A stretch of 64,000 nucleotides of DNA from Enterobacteriaceae bacterium RIT691 (GTDB taxonomy: Bacteria > Pseudomonadota > Gammaproteobacteria > Enterobacterales > Enterobacteriaceae). The stretch is from NCBI GenBank assembly GCA_009668205.1, contig WJYM01000008.1, positions 124,001 to 188,000 of the forward strand. The letters run 5' to 3'. The position numbers were made by a program, and so were the translations under genes. The notes under the pieces were generated by a model. That model was not told the origin of the DNA, ran no database searches, and saw only the letters and a list, made by a program, of their open reading frames with translations. This document shows, piece by piece, positions 9,081-16,387 of this stretch (position 1 is its first letter; each line of letters opens with the position of its first letter).

Positions 9081-10283
9081 ATGTCCTCCAATAACGTTAG
9101 CCACTTAAGCGTTATCGCGGTGGCTGTGCTGCTCGCGTTTTCTCTCTCGGCCTGCAGCGGCAGTGGTGGCGGTTCGCACTCCACAGCCAAAAACCATCCA
9201 ACAACGGGTAGTAGTGGATCAGGTTCTGATGATAGTAGCGGTTCAACGGCCAGTAATGGCAGCGGTTCCGGCAGTAGCGGTACAGGCTCAGGCACGGCCG
9301 GTACTGGCTCGGGTGGAACTGGCAGCGGAGGCACAGGGAGTGGCGGCACAGGGGGTGGCGGAACAGGCACCGGCGGTGGTGGCACCTCCGGGGGCACGTC
9401 GACCGCCGCGCTCAATAATGTGCTGAGTGATACCGGCAAAACCGTCACTTCTGTCGGCACCACGGTCGACAGCCTGGGCAGCCAATTGCCAACCGATAAT
9501 CCTGTGACCTCCACGGTGTCGACTACCGTCACCGGTGTGGGTGATGCCGTATCAACTGTCGGTACAGGCGTGACCACGGGCATCGGTAACCCGACCAATA
9601 CCAACGGCGTCGGCACGACCGTGAAAGGCGTCACCACGACGGTGACTTCGCTTGGCAATACGGTTTCCACCGTCGGTACCGATCTTAGCGGTACGACGAC
9701 CGGGACTCAGCTCGGTGGCGTAACCGGTGTCGCAGGGAACGTGGTGAACGGTACCGGCCAACTGGTGAGCAACACCGGGACAGGATTGACCAACGTGGTC
9801 GACAGCAGTGGCGTCACTAAAGTCACGACGGATACCACAACCGTGGTGAATAAAACCCTTGGCGGCGTACAAGGCGTCACCCAGGGCGTTGGCACCACCA
9901 CAGGCCTGGGAACGCCGGTTAATGGGCTGCTGACCGAGGTGGGTACCACCGTCAGCAACGTAGGCACCAAAGTGGGCGACAGTAATTCAGGGCTGAACGG
10001 CGTCGGCCAGGTGGTGAATAACGTTGGCCAGACCGTCACGGATACCGGGGGATTGGTGAAACCCGCCTCTTCAACCACGGCCAGCAGCGGTAACGTCTCT
10101 GCTAATGCTGCCGTCAATGCCAACAACAGCGGCCTCGTCGCGAACGTGAATACCACCGTCAACACTCTGACCGCCAGCGCGACCGCCACGACAGGCACCA
10201 CCACGCAGAGCAGCACGAATACCAATCCGCTTGGCGGGTTAAATACGCTCGTCAGCGGCATTCTTAAACCGACTCAACATTAA
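9081..10283 (+). CDS. Predicted Gly/Ser/Thr-rich surface lipoprotein with Val/Gly heptad repeats
   Basis: The 400-residue protein starts with a lipoprotein signal peptide whose lipobox is LSAC, with Cys25 as the lipidated residue. Ser at +2 predicts an outer-membrane destination. Residues 26-108 are low complexity and rich in Gly, Ser and Thr, including four tandem GSGGT-like pentapeptides. From about residue 115 to 335 a loose seven-residue pattern recurs (T-V-x-x-V/L-G-x, for example TVTSVGTTVDSLG), placing Val and Val/Leu at a/d-like spacing. Cys25 is the only cysteine. Proteins of this type are often labelled collagen-like, but Gly-X-Y triplets are not evident here. The gene directly precedes a TpsB-like transporter, so it may be that transporter's cargo; this is inference. 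Confidence 0.75.
   Translation: MSSNNVSHLSVIAVAVLLAFSLSACSGSGGGSHSTAKNHPTTGSSGSGSDDSSGSTASNGSGSGSSGTGSGTAGTGSGGTGSGGTGSGGTGGGGTGTGGGGTSGGTSTAALNNVLSDTGKTVTSVGTTVDSLGSQLPTDNPVTSTVSTTVTGVGDAVSTVGTGVTTGIGNPTNTNGVGTTVKGVTTTVTSLGNTVSTVGTDLSGTTTGTQLGGVTGVAGNVVNGTGQLVSNTGTGLTNVVDSSGVTKVTTDTTTVVNKTLGGVQGVTQGVGTTTGLGTPVNGLLTEVGTTVSNVGTKVGDSNSGLNGVGQVVNNVGQTVTDTGGLVKPASSTTASSGNVSANAAVNANNSGLVANVNTTVNTLTASATATTGTTTQSSTNTNPLGGLNTLVSGILKPTQH
9306..9365 (+). repeat. Four tandem imperfect 15-bp repeats coding GSGGT-type pentapeptides
   Basis: Units at 9306-9320, 9321-9335, 9336-9350 and 9351-9365 encode GSGGT, GSGGT, GSGGT and GGGGT in frame. The units are multiples of three, so gain or loss of copies would change the length of the low-complexity arm without shifting the frame. 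Confidence 0.8.
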
Positions 10284-10295
10284 TGCATTGCCTTC

Positions 10296-10318
10296 CGTGC
10301 CCCCGCAAAGGGGGCACG
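10296..10318 (+). terminator. Intercistronic hairpin between lipoprotein and TpsB-like genes
   Basis: A 9-bp perfect GC-rich stem (CGTGCCCCC / GGGGGCACG) with loop GCAAA is followed by only three T residues. It lies 12 bp after the lipoprotein stop and about 50 bp before the transporter start. It most likely attenuates read-through so that less transporter than putative cargo is made. Confidence 0.65.
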
Positions 10319-10366
10319 TTTCACAGCAGAGATCGCCCGCACAGACGGGATAAGAACAGGGATAGC

Positions 10367-12085
10367 ATGATGAAACAGCCATTTTACCTTGTCCTGCCTG
10401 GGCTGGTGTTGCTGAGCCTCGCCCGTGCAGATACCCTTCCCGCGCTCATTGACCCCAACAACCCGGCAAAAGCTTCACGCGAGATTGCGCCTCCCGAAGC
10501 CCCAACACCGGTTCCGAAAGTGACGGTGCAAAAGCCAGGGTCCAAACTCACGCCAGAGACGCCGGTAGCAATCCGCCATATTCAGTTCATTGGCGGCACG
10601 GTTTACCCCCTGAAGACGCTGCTTGAGCCTTTTCGGCCCTATGCCCAAAAGACGGTGCCGTTAAAAACGCTGTCGGGGCTGGTGAACGATATCACCGCCC
10701 GTTACAAGGCGGACGGCTATCCGCTGTCGTATGCCTGGCTGCCGGATAACAACTTTCAGGACGGAAACATCAAAATCGTGCTGGTTGAGGGCTATGTCGC
10801 CCATAGCGATATCCACAGCAATAACCCCGATGTGGCCGCACGCCTGAAACGCCTGGCAGAAAAAATCATGGGTGAAAAACCGCTGACTCAGGACACCTTT
10901 GACCGCTACAGCCTGTTGATGACGCAAACCCCGGAAGTGCCCGTTGACGCTAACGCGCAGCTACCCAAAAATATTTACGGCGCCGCGGCGATGCAGGTAA
11001 CAGGCATGCAGCCTCACCTCTGGGATATCTCATCGACCGTCGATACGCGCAAAGGGCAAAATTTGGCGCTGGTGAACGGCACGCTGAGCAACCTGACGAG
11101 CTACGGCGATCAGCTGGGTCTGGCAACGTTTATCCCACTGGATAACGACACCAAAAAGACCTACTTCGGCATGAACTGGCAGCAGTTTCTCAATGACGAA
11201 GGGCTGACGATGCAGCTGAAAGGCAGCTACTATCACGAAGACCCCAAGGATTTTACGCCCCTGCTTTACCTGCCTAATGACATCACCGTGAACGCTCGTC
11301 AGAAAGCCACCCAGTACAACGGCGGTATCACCTTTGGCTACCCGCTAATCCTGACGCGTAAAAAACAGCTCAACATTACAGGTGGGCTGGACTACACCGA
11401 CCGTCGCGACGATTACGATTTACAGGCCCTCGTGGGCGGGCAAACTTACGGTCTGGATAGCCAGCATCAGCACGTCCGCTATCCGGCGCTGGAGCTCGGC
11501 ATTAATGGCGTTCGTAATTTTGATACAGCGAGCATCAGTAGCCGACTGGCGTTCCGTCAGGGTATCGAAGGCTCACTGGCAGACGCGTCACCCTCTCAGG
11601 GCACCGATCTCAGTTTCAGCTTATGGAAGGGGTATCTCGATGCCGCGTGGTTGATGAGCGAAAACTGGAAGCTGTCTACCGCCTGGGAAGGTGACTGGTC
11701 GAACAATGATTTACCCGAGCCGGAACGGGTCAGCTTTGGCGCACAGCACTTTGGACGCGGCTACCAGGACGGCGAAGCCAGCGGCGACTACGGCTACGGC
11801 GGCCAGGTGGAACTGCGCTATCTGCATATGCGCAAAGAGAGCACCTGGCTTGCGACCATTCAGCCCTACATTTTGACCGACACGGCGCAAACCTGGTTTA
11901 ACCAGCAAGGGCTGCGTCATCAGCGCCTTGGCTCGGTCGCCGCCGGGATCATGCTGGGTGATAATCGCCACTACAGCGTGAGCGTCGAAGCGGCCAAACC
12001 GGTGGGTGATGTTCCCTCTGACAGTAATAACCGGGACTGGCGCTACAGCCTGACCCTGACATGGAATTTCAACAACTTGCATTAA
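10367..12085 (+). CDS. ShlB/FhaC/HecB-family outer-membrane transporter (TpsB-like)
   Basis: From the ATG at 10367 (ATGATG; the second is equally possible) the product is 572 residues. It has a signal peptide (FYLVLPGLVLLSLARA), a Pro-rich linker to about residue 65, then a POTRA-like domain (VAIRHIQFIGG to KIVLVEGYV). The rest is a beta-barrel of alternating aromatic strands ending in SLTLTWNFNNLH. The TpsB motif 3 region is present near residue 470 as SFGAQHFGRGYQDGEASGDYG, with GRGY where VRGY/F is usual at the loop-6 tip. TpsB proteins secrete a large TpsA exoprotein across the outer membrane. No TpsA-like gene is nearby; the upstream neighbour is a lipoprotein. Confidence 0.88.
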   Translation: MMKQPFYLVLPGLVLLSLARADTLPALIDPNNPAKASREIAPPEAPTPVPKVTVQKPGSKLTPETPVAIRHIQFIGGTVYPLKTLLEPFRPYAQKTVPLKTLSGLVNDITARYKADGYPLSYAWLPDNNFQDGNIKIVLVEGYVAHSDIHSNNPDVAARLKRLAEKIMGEKPLTQDTFDRYSLLMTQTPEVPVDANAQLPKNIYGAAAMQVTGMQPHLWDISSTVDTRKGQNLALVNGTLSNLTSYGDQLGLATFIPLDNDTKKTYFGMNWQQFLNDEGLTMQLKGSYYHEDPKDFTPLLYLPNDITVNARQKATQYNGGITFGYPLILTRKKQLNITGGLDYTDRRDDYDLQALVGGQTYGLDSQHQHVRYPALELGINGVRNFDTASISSRLAFRQGIEGSLADASPSQGTDLSFSLWKGYLDAAWLMSENWKLSTAWEGDWSNNDLPEPERVSFGAQHFGRGYQDGEASGDYGYGGQVELRYLHMRKESTWLATIQPYILTDTAQTWFNQQGLRHQRLGSVAAGIMLGDNRHYSVSVEAAKPVGDVPSDSNNRDWRYSLTLTWNFNNLH

Positions 12086-12086
12086 T

Positions 12087-12108
12087 GCCCTCGCCGTCAG
12101 GAGAGGGC
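12087..12108. terminator. Hairpin between convergent tpsB-like and chemoreceptor genes
   Basis: A 6-bp stem (GCCCTC / GAGGGC) with a 10-base loop sits in the 30-bp gap between two convergent stops. It has no T-tract, so it is a weak candidate. Confidence 0.35.
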
Positions 12109-12115
12109 TGTATCA

Positions 12116-14047
12116 CTAGAACGTGGTCCAGCTGTCGGTTTCCCTGGCTGCCGCTTTCGACGGTTTCACCCCTGCAGCACCCTGGCGACTGCTGCTGCGA
12201 TGAGGTTGCAGCAGCGGGTCGTTGGAAATCCGAAACACGGACACCGCCTCTTCGAGTTTATGCGCCTGTTCTTCGAGGCTGTTGGCGGCAGAGGAAGACT
12301 CCACCACCAGAGCCGCGTTTTGCTGGGTGGTGGTGTCCATTTCAGCCATCGCCTGGGCAATCTGAGAGATGCCCCGGCTCTGCTCATCCGTGGCGGAAGC
12401 AATTTCGCTCATGATATCGCGCACCTGGCCGACGGACGTTTCAATCTCCGACATCGCACTACCGGCTCGCTCAACCAGCTTGAAACCGGTATCGACAATC
12501 CCCACCGACTCCTGGATCAGGCTTTCTATCTCTTTGGCCGATTGCGCGCTTCGCTGAGCAAGATGGCGGACTTCCCCGGCAACGACCGCAAACCCCTTCC
12601 CTTGTTCACCCGCCCGCGCCGCTTCAACCGCCGCGTTAAGGGCCAGAATATTGGTCTGGAAGGCGATACCGTTGATGACCGTGGTAATTTCAGAAATCCG
12701 GTGCGCGCTGCCCTGCACTGAACGCATGGTCTCGACCACTGCCCGGGACAATTCACAGCCCTGGCTGGCTTTATCCGCTGCCTGCTCAGACAGTCTTCGT
12801 GCCTCAGTGGCGTTTTCGGCATTAAGCGCAACGGTTGAGGTCAACTCTTCCATGCTGGCCGCCGTTTCCACCACCGCCGCAGCCTGCTGCTCCGTGCGTG
12901 AGGAGAGGTCAATATTGCCGCGCGCAATTTCCGTTGATGAATGCGTCACATTGCTGACGCCATCTCGTACATCGTGAATAATGTTTTTCAGATTGGTGTT
13001 CATCAACGACATCGCTGTCATCAATTTCCCCAGTTCGTCCTTTCGCTGGCTCTCTACCGAGTGGGTTAAATCCCCTTCCGCAATTCTTTCTGCCAGGCTC
13101 AGGGTCTGGTGCAGAGGGCGAGTGATTGCACGGGTGATGACCCACGCCAGCAAGAGGCCGAGGAAAATGCCCACCGCCGTCACCCATTGCATCGACGTTT
13201 CAACCCGGCCAACAATGCTTTCCACCCTCTGCTCCTGCTGATTGTGCAGGACATTAATCGCCGCCGTCATTTCATTGGCACGCACTAACAATCGGTCCGA
13301 GGCAACGCTCAGCTGTGCCCAGGCCTCTTTATAAGGCAGCAACATCGTCAGGAATTGATGGAAGGACTGTACTGCGCCCATCACGATGGACTTTTCCTTT
13401 TCCGGTAGCCACGGCAGAATTTTTTGTGACAGCACCAGCGCGTCTTCAATGCGTGCCTTCGTCATGCTCAGGCTGCTGTCCGTCGGGTTACGTTTGTAAT
13501 CGCTCAGCTGTGAATCAATATCATTGAACATAAAGGCCAGCTGCGTTGCCTGGAATTTTTGCTCAAAGGAAAGCGTATCGTTCTCGGCCAACGCGGCGAT
13601 CAGCCGTGAGTTATCACAGATGGCGCTTGAGTTAAGCTTAGCTTCGGCAGTGATCTTCAGCTTCATGGCATTATTAAAGGGCTCGCGATCCGTCATATAA
13701 CCGTTAACCGCAGATTCAGCCCGGTGTAATGCACCGAGCGAGCTCTTGTCCCACTGCATTCCCTTTAGACTTGAGAGCGTCGTCAGCAGTTGGTTAACCG
13801 CGATGCCATTCTTTTTCAGATACTGTTCATCATTGGTATATTGGTAATAAGTGCGGTTCAGACGGGTATCAAAAAGAGAATTAAGCAGATTGACGGAAAT
13901 AGAGCCCTTCGTCACCTTATCCTGAATATTTTTTAATCCCAGCATACTGGTCAGCAGAATCGCTACCATCAGTAGCAACAGCACCATAAAACCGCCAGAC
14001 AATTTACTGCCAATCCTGAGATTTAAGAAAAATGAAGACATTTTCAT
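12116..14047 (-). CDS. Methyl-accepting chemotaxis protein (transmembrane chemoreceptor)
   Basis: The 643-residue protein has the Tsr/Tar layout: TM1 at residues 18-38, a periplasmic sensing domain of about 245 residues, TM2 at 287-309, a HAMP domain at about 305-357 and a cytoplasmic signalling hairpin. The hairpin tip (about 455-490) carries the invariant NILALNAAVEAARAGEQGKG segment. The last five residues are SWTTF, a variant of the xWxxF pentapeptide that tethers CheR and CheB in E. coli Tar and Tsr, so it should behave as a high-abundance, self-adapting receptor. The ligand cannot be read from sequence. ATG at 14047 is used; an in-frame ATG two codons later is equally possible. Confidence 0.93.
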   Translation of the reverse strand: MKMSSFFLNLRIGSKLSGGFMVLLLLMVAILLTSMLGLKNIQDKVTKGSISVNLLNSLFDTRLNRTYYQYTNDEQYLKKNGIAVNQLLTTLSSLKGMQWDKSSLGALHRAESAVNGYMTDREPFNNAMKLKITAEAKLNSSAICDNSRLIAALAENDTLSFEQKFQATQLAFMFNDIDSQLSDYKRNPTDSSLSMTKARIEDALVLSQKILPWLPEKEKSIVMGAVQSFHQFLTMLLPYKEAWAQLSVASDRLLVRANEMTAAINVLHNQQEQRVESIVGRVETSMQWVTAVGIFLGLLLAWVITRAITRPLHQTLSLAERIAEGDLTHSVESQRKDELGKLMTAMSLMNTNLKNIIHDVRDGVSNVTHSSTEIARGNIDLSSRTEQQAAAVVETAASMEELTSTVALNAENATEARRLSEQAADKASQGCELSRAVVETMRSVQGSAHRISEITTVINGIAFQTNILALNAAVEAARAGEQGKGFAVVAGEVRHLAQRSAQSAKEIESLIQESVGIVDTGFKLVERAGSAMSEIETSVGQVRDIMSEIASATDEQSRGISQIAQAMAEMDTTTQQNAALVVESSSAANSLEEQAHKLEEAVSVFRISNDPLLQPHRSSSRQGAAGVKPSKAAARETDSWTTF

Positions 14048-14144
14048 CGTATTACTCGTCTCATATTAAAAAGATCCCTCAGCGATCTGACGGCGCTTGA
14101 GGTGAAGTCGACACCCATTATTCGTAGCGTCGGTCATTGTGAAT

Positions 14145-14172
14145 AAAAAAGCCCTGGGCAGAATGCCCAGGG
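14145..14172 (-). terminator. Rho-independent terminator of the small winged-helix gene
   Basis: A 9-bp perfect stem (CCCTGGGCA / TGCCCAGGG, loop GAA) is followed on the minus strand by a run of six T. It lies about 50 bp after the stop of the 14224-14622 gene and separates it from the chemoreceptor, so the two leftward genes are likely separate transcripts. Confidence 0.88.
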
Positions 14173-14223
14173 AAAAGCGTGTCAGGAAGACATCACTCTC
14201 CCAACGCAAGTCTTGAATGTGGT

Positions 14224-14622
14224 TTAATTCGTCAGTTCATTTTCTTTATAGTAAACCGGCCGAATGGTGTTATCGGTTATCCGATAGCCCGTTTGTTTCG
14301 AATGACTAATAAAATCCGCAGGCAAACCTAACAGCTCCAGCTTTTTGGTTAAGTTGCTCAGCACCTGCCATAATCGTTGTGAGGAACAGCTCAAATCATT
14401 ATCTTCCCACACCTTCTGAATGAGCTCATCTTTGCTCACTGCTCGTTCCCGGGCGTGCTTCATTAAATAAAGGAACAGTTCCAGCATCGTCTTGTTCAGA
14501 CCAATGGTAATAAAGACAATACTTTTATCGGCATGACGTGAAGGCAATCGATACAGTCTCTGATTAAGAATATCAAAGTGAATTTCACTGCCGATAATAA
14601 AACCGTGCAACTGATAGTCCAT
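14224..14622 (-). CDS. Small stand-alone winged-helix (OmpR/CadC-type) DNA-binding protein
   Basis: The 132-residue protein has a Trans_reg_C-like winged helix in its second half. The visible pieces are helix 1 (LNKTMLELFLYLMKH), the RAVSKDELIQKVWED segment, the recognition-helix region (SQRLWQVLSNLTKKLELLG) and the wing ending in TGYRITD. There is no receiver domain and no membrane segment, unlike CadC, ToxR or the larger regulator divergently encoded at 15126. It may be a soluble partner or antagonist of that regulator. It is divergent from it across a 503-bp gap. No specific family name was recognised. Confidence 0.8.
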   Translation of the reverse strand: MDYQLHGFIIGSEIHFDILNQRLYRLPSRHADKSIVFITIGLNKTMLELFLYLMKHARERAVSKDELIQKVWEDNDLSCSSQRLWQVLSNLTKKLELLGLPADFISHSKQTGYRITDNTIRPVYYKENELTN

Positions 14623-15125
14623 GTTAGGAACCCATAAGCGTTAAGGACTACTAGCACCATCACAACGTGTATTATTTCATTGCGGTTTGTGTGGTCTAAT
14701 ATAAATCAAACAATGAGACTTTCAATCTCTACCCGAAAGTGAATAATGCGCCACAACAAAAGCTAAACGGCAAAATAATAAATCACCAAAACAAAAATAC
14801 TCCGCATAATTATCTACATCATTAGGAACCGTGGGGTTAGCCGCATGGCTAAACGCAACAACGCCAATGACTCAACATAAAGAAACATATTAATGTACTT
14901 TTACAGATTATTATTCTGCTTTCACGGATAGAGTGAGCGCCTCTGCACTATACTGCTGTGCAACAGATTGACGATCCCCGGCCCGGAGCGGTGCACGATT
15001 TCATGGGGCCCAGCATAGATGAGAGACCAGCCAAAAGAGGAGTGAAGTTAACTGATCTCTCCTGATTCAGGCTTTTACTGTTCAACTTCACAACACAACA
15101 TGGCAGGTTCCGGCGCTGTAAAAAT
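14623..15125. promoter_or_regulatory. 503-bp divergent control region with nested inverted repeats
   Basis: This gap separates the small winged-helix gene (leftward) from the MarT-like regulator (rightward). It is AT-rich on the left. At its right end two inverted repeats interlock. GAGAGACCAG (15021-15030) pairs with CTGATCTCTC (15052-15061) with one mismatch. GTGAAGTT (15042-15049) pairs with AACTTCAC (15084-15091) perfectly. They could be operator half-sites or mutually exclusive RNA hairpins in the leader of the 15126 gene. No small ORF with a good ribosome-binding site was seen. Confidence 0.45.
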
Positions 15126-15929
15126 ATGAAAACAGTTTATTTAATCAATGAGATAGTTTTATTTGATCCGGAAGAGTGCAGCCTGACCCCGCGCAAATCC
15201 TGGCCCTTGGGGAGGACCACTATTCATGCCCCGGCAGCGGAGTGCTTGCATCTGCTGTTGGCGCATCCCTGGCAGCCTGTGACGCAAAAAGTTCTCTTTG
15301 CGCAGGTGTGGGAGAAAAAAGGGGTCGTCGTTTCCACCAACACGCTCTATCAGAGCATCGCGTCGATCCGCAAAGGCTTAAAAACCGCAGGGCTGGAAGA
15401 GGATATTATTCGCACCCTTCCCAAACAGGGTTTCCAGTGCAATGCCACCATTCAGTTTGGTGCGCGGGAGGAGTTTATCCCTCCCGTTGTGACAACCAAC
15501 ATGAGAGAACCTGTTCCCCTTTCCACTGTCATGCCCGCAGAGCCTTCTGCAGTAATAACCACACCTGCTGCCCCCGAAAAAAATTATCGTCTGGTACTGA
15601 GTTGCCTGCTGACACTGGCGATAATTACCGGCTTTTTATTGTGGAATAATCAGGCCGATGATGCGCTTCCCATTCCTTATTATCCGGCAGGGAACATTGA
15701 AAACTGCACGCTGAATTCTTCATGGTCCGGGGCCGAGTATAGTCAGTCGGTATTTAATGAATTACGCCAACGCGCGCCTATCGACTGCAGTAAAAAACAC
15801 ATTGCCTACCTTACAATTAATCGCTTACAGATTGGCTCGACGCTGGTCCTGTGCGATGTTCCGATTAATCATGATAACGCCCAGTGCAGGATCATCATGT
15901 TCAGGGATAAAGAAAATGAAAATAAATAA
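15126..15929 (+). CDS. MarT/CadC/ToxR-like membrane-anchored winged-helix regulator
   Basis: The 267-residue protein has a cytoplasmic N-terminal winged helix (residues about 5-110, with NTLYQSIASIRKGLKTAG as the recognition region and TLPKQGFQC as the wing). A Pro/Thr-rich linker follows, then one membrane segment at about 155-173 (LVLSCLLTLAIITGFLLW) and a periplasmic tail of about 95 residues with four cysteines. This is the one-component design of ToxR, CadC and Salmonella MarT. It overlaps the next gene by 14 bp. E. coli YqeI/YqeJ and Salmonella MarT/FidL have the same two-gene arrangement. Likely targets are nearby surface genes, but no binding site is known. Confidence 0.85.
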   Translation: MKTVYLINEIVLFDPEECSLTPRKSWPLGRTTIHAPAAECLHLLLAHPWQPVTQKVLFAQVWEKKGVVVSTNTLYQSIASIRKGLKTAGLEEDIIRTLPKQGFQCNATIQFGAREEFIPPVVTTNMREPVPLSTVMPAEPSAVITTPAAPEKNYRLVLSCLLTLAIITGFLLWNNQADDALPIPYYPAGNIENCTLNSSWSGAEYSQSVFNELRQRAPIDCSKKHIAYLTINRLQIGSTLVLCDVPINHDNAQCRIIMFRDKENENK

Positions 15930-16386
15930 TCGCTTATTCCTTCTTCTCATCCCGTTAATTACCGGCGTGATTTGTGCCAGCTATGCCGGTTTATCCTATT
16001 GGCAGCAAACGCATTTTGTCTGCGATAGCCAGCTTACTATGGTGGACAGCAAGGGAACGGAGGACGTGATTATGCATTTTCGCTTTGATGGGGATTCCGG
16101 ACATGTGGAAACCCGAGGGAAATATAATTCCGGGACCGGCGAGGTTATCTCCACCAGCAATAAAATCACCTTCAATTTTTGGCGGGAAGGGGGTTCTCTG
16201 GTGATGGTCTCGAACGAAACCAACCGTCTTCCAAAACAAGCGCCTCCCGTGCTTAACAACGTCCCCGATTTCTTTTCCTCAAGAGAACGCGGTATTCGTT
16301 TAAAAGTGGTGAAAGAAAACGCTGCCGGGTATCTCTTTTTGTATGAAGACACCCCGGCGCTCTATTGTCGCAGTACCCAACAGTGA
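15916..16386 (+). CDS. FidL/YqeJ-like inner-membrane accessory protein
   Basis: The start at ATG 15916 gives 156 residues with one N-terminal membrane segment (LFLLLIPLITGVICASYAGL) and a periplasmic domain of about 125 residues containing two cysteines. Size, topology and coupling to a ToxR-like regulator match Salmonella FidL and E. coli YqeJ. By analogy with ToxS it would stabilise or modulate the periplasmic part of its partner regulator. A longer frame opens at 15757 but lies wholly inside the upstream gene. It converges on the AraC gene with a single base between the stops. Confidence 0.78.
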   Translation: MKINNRLFLLLIPLITGVICASYAGLSYWQQTHFVCDSQLTMVDSKGTEDVIMHFRFDGDSGHVETRGKYNSGTGEVISTSNKITFNFWREGGSLVMVSNETNRLPKQAPPVLNNVPDFFSSRERGIRLKVVKENAAGYLFLYEDTPALYCRSTQQ

Positions 16387-16387
16387 G

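Noticed and set aside
9065-10261. Two long open frames (about 201 and 184 codons) opposite the lipoprotein gene
   Set aside because: They are Pro/Val-rich mirror images of the Gly/Thr-rich coding strand, lack ribosome-binding sites and resemble no family. The plus-strand frame has a lipobox and a good start.
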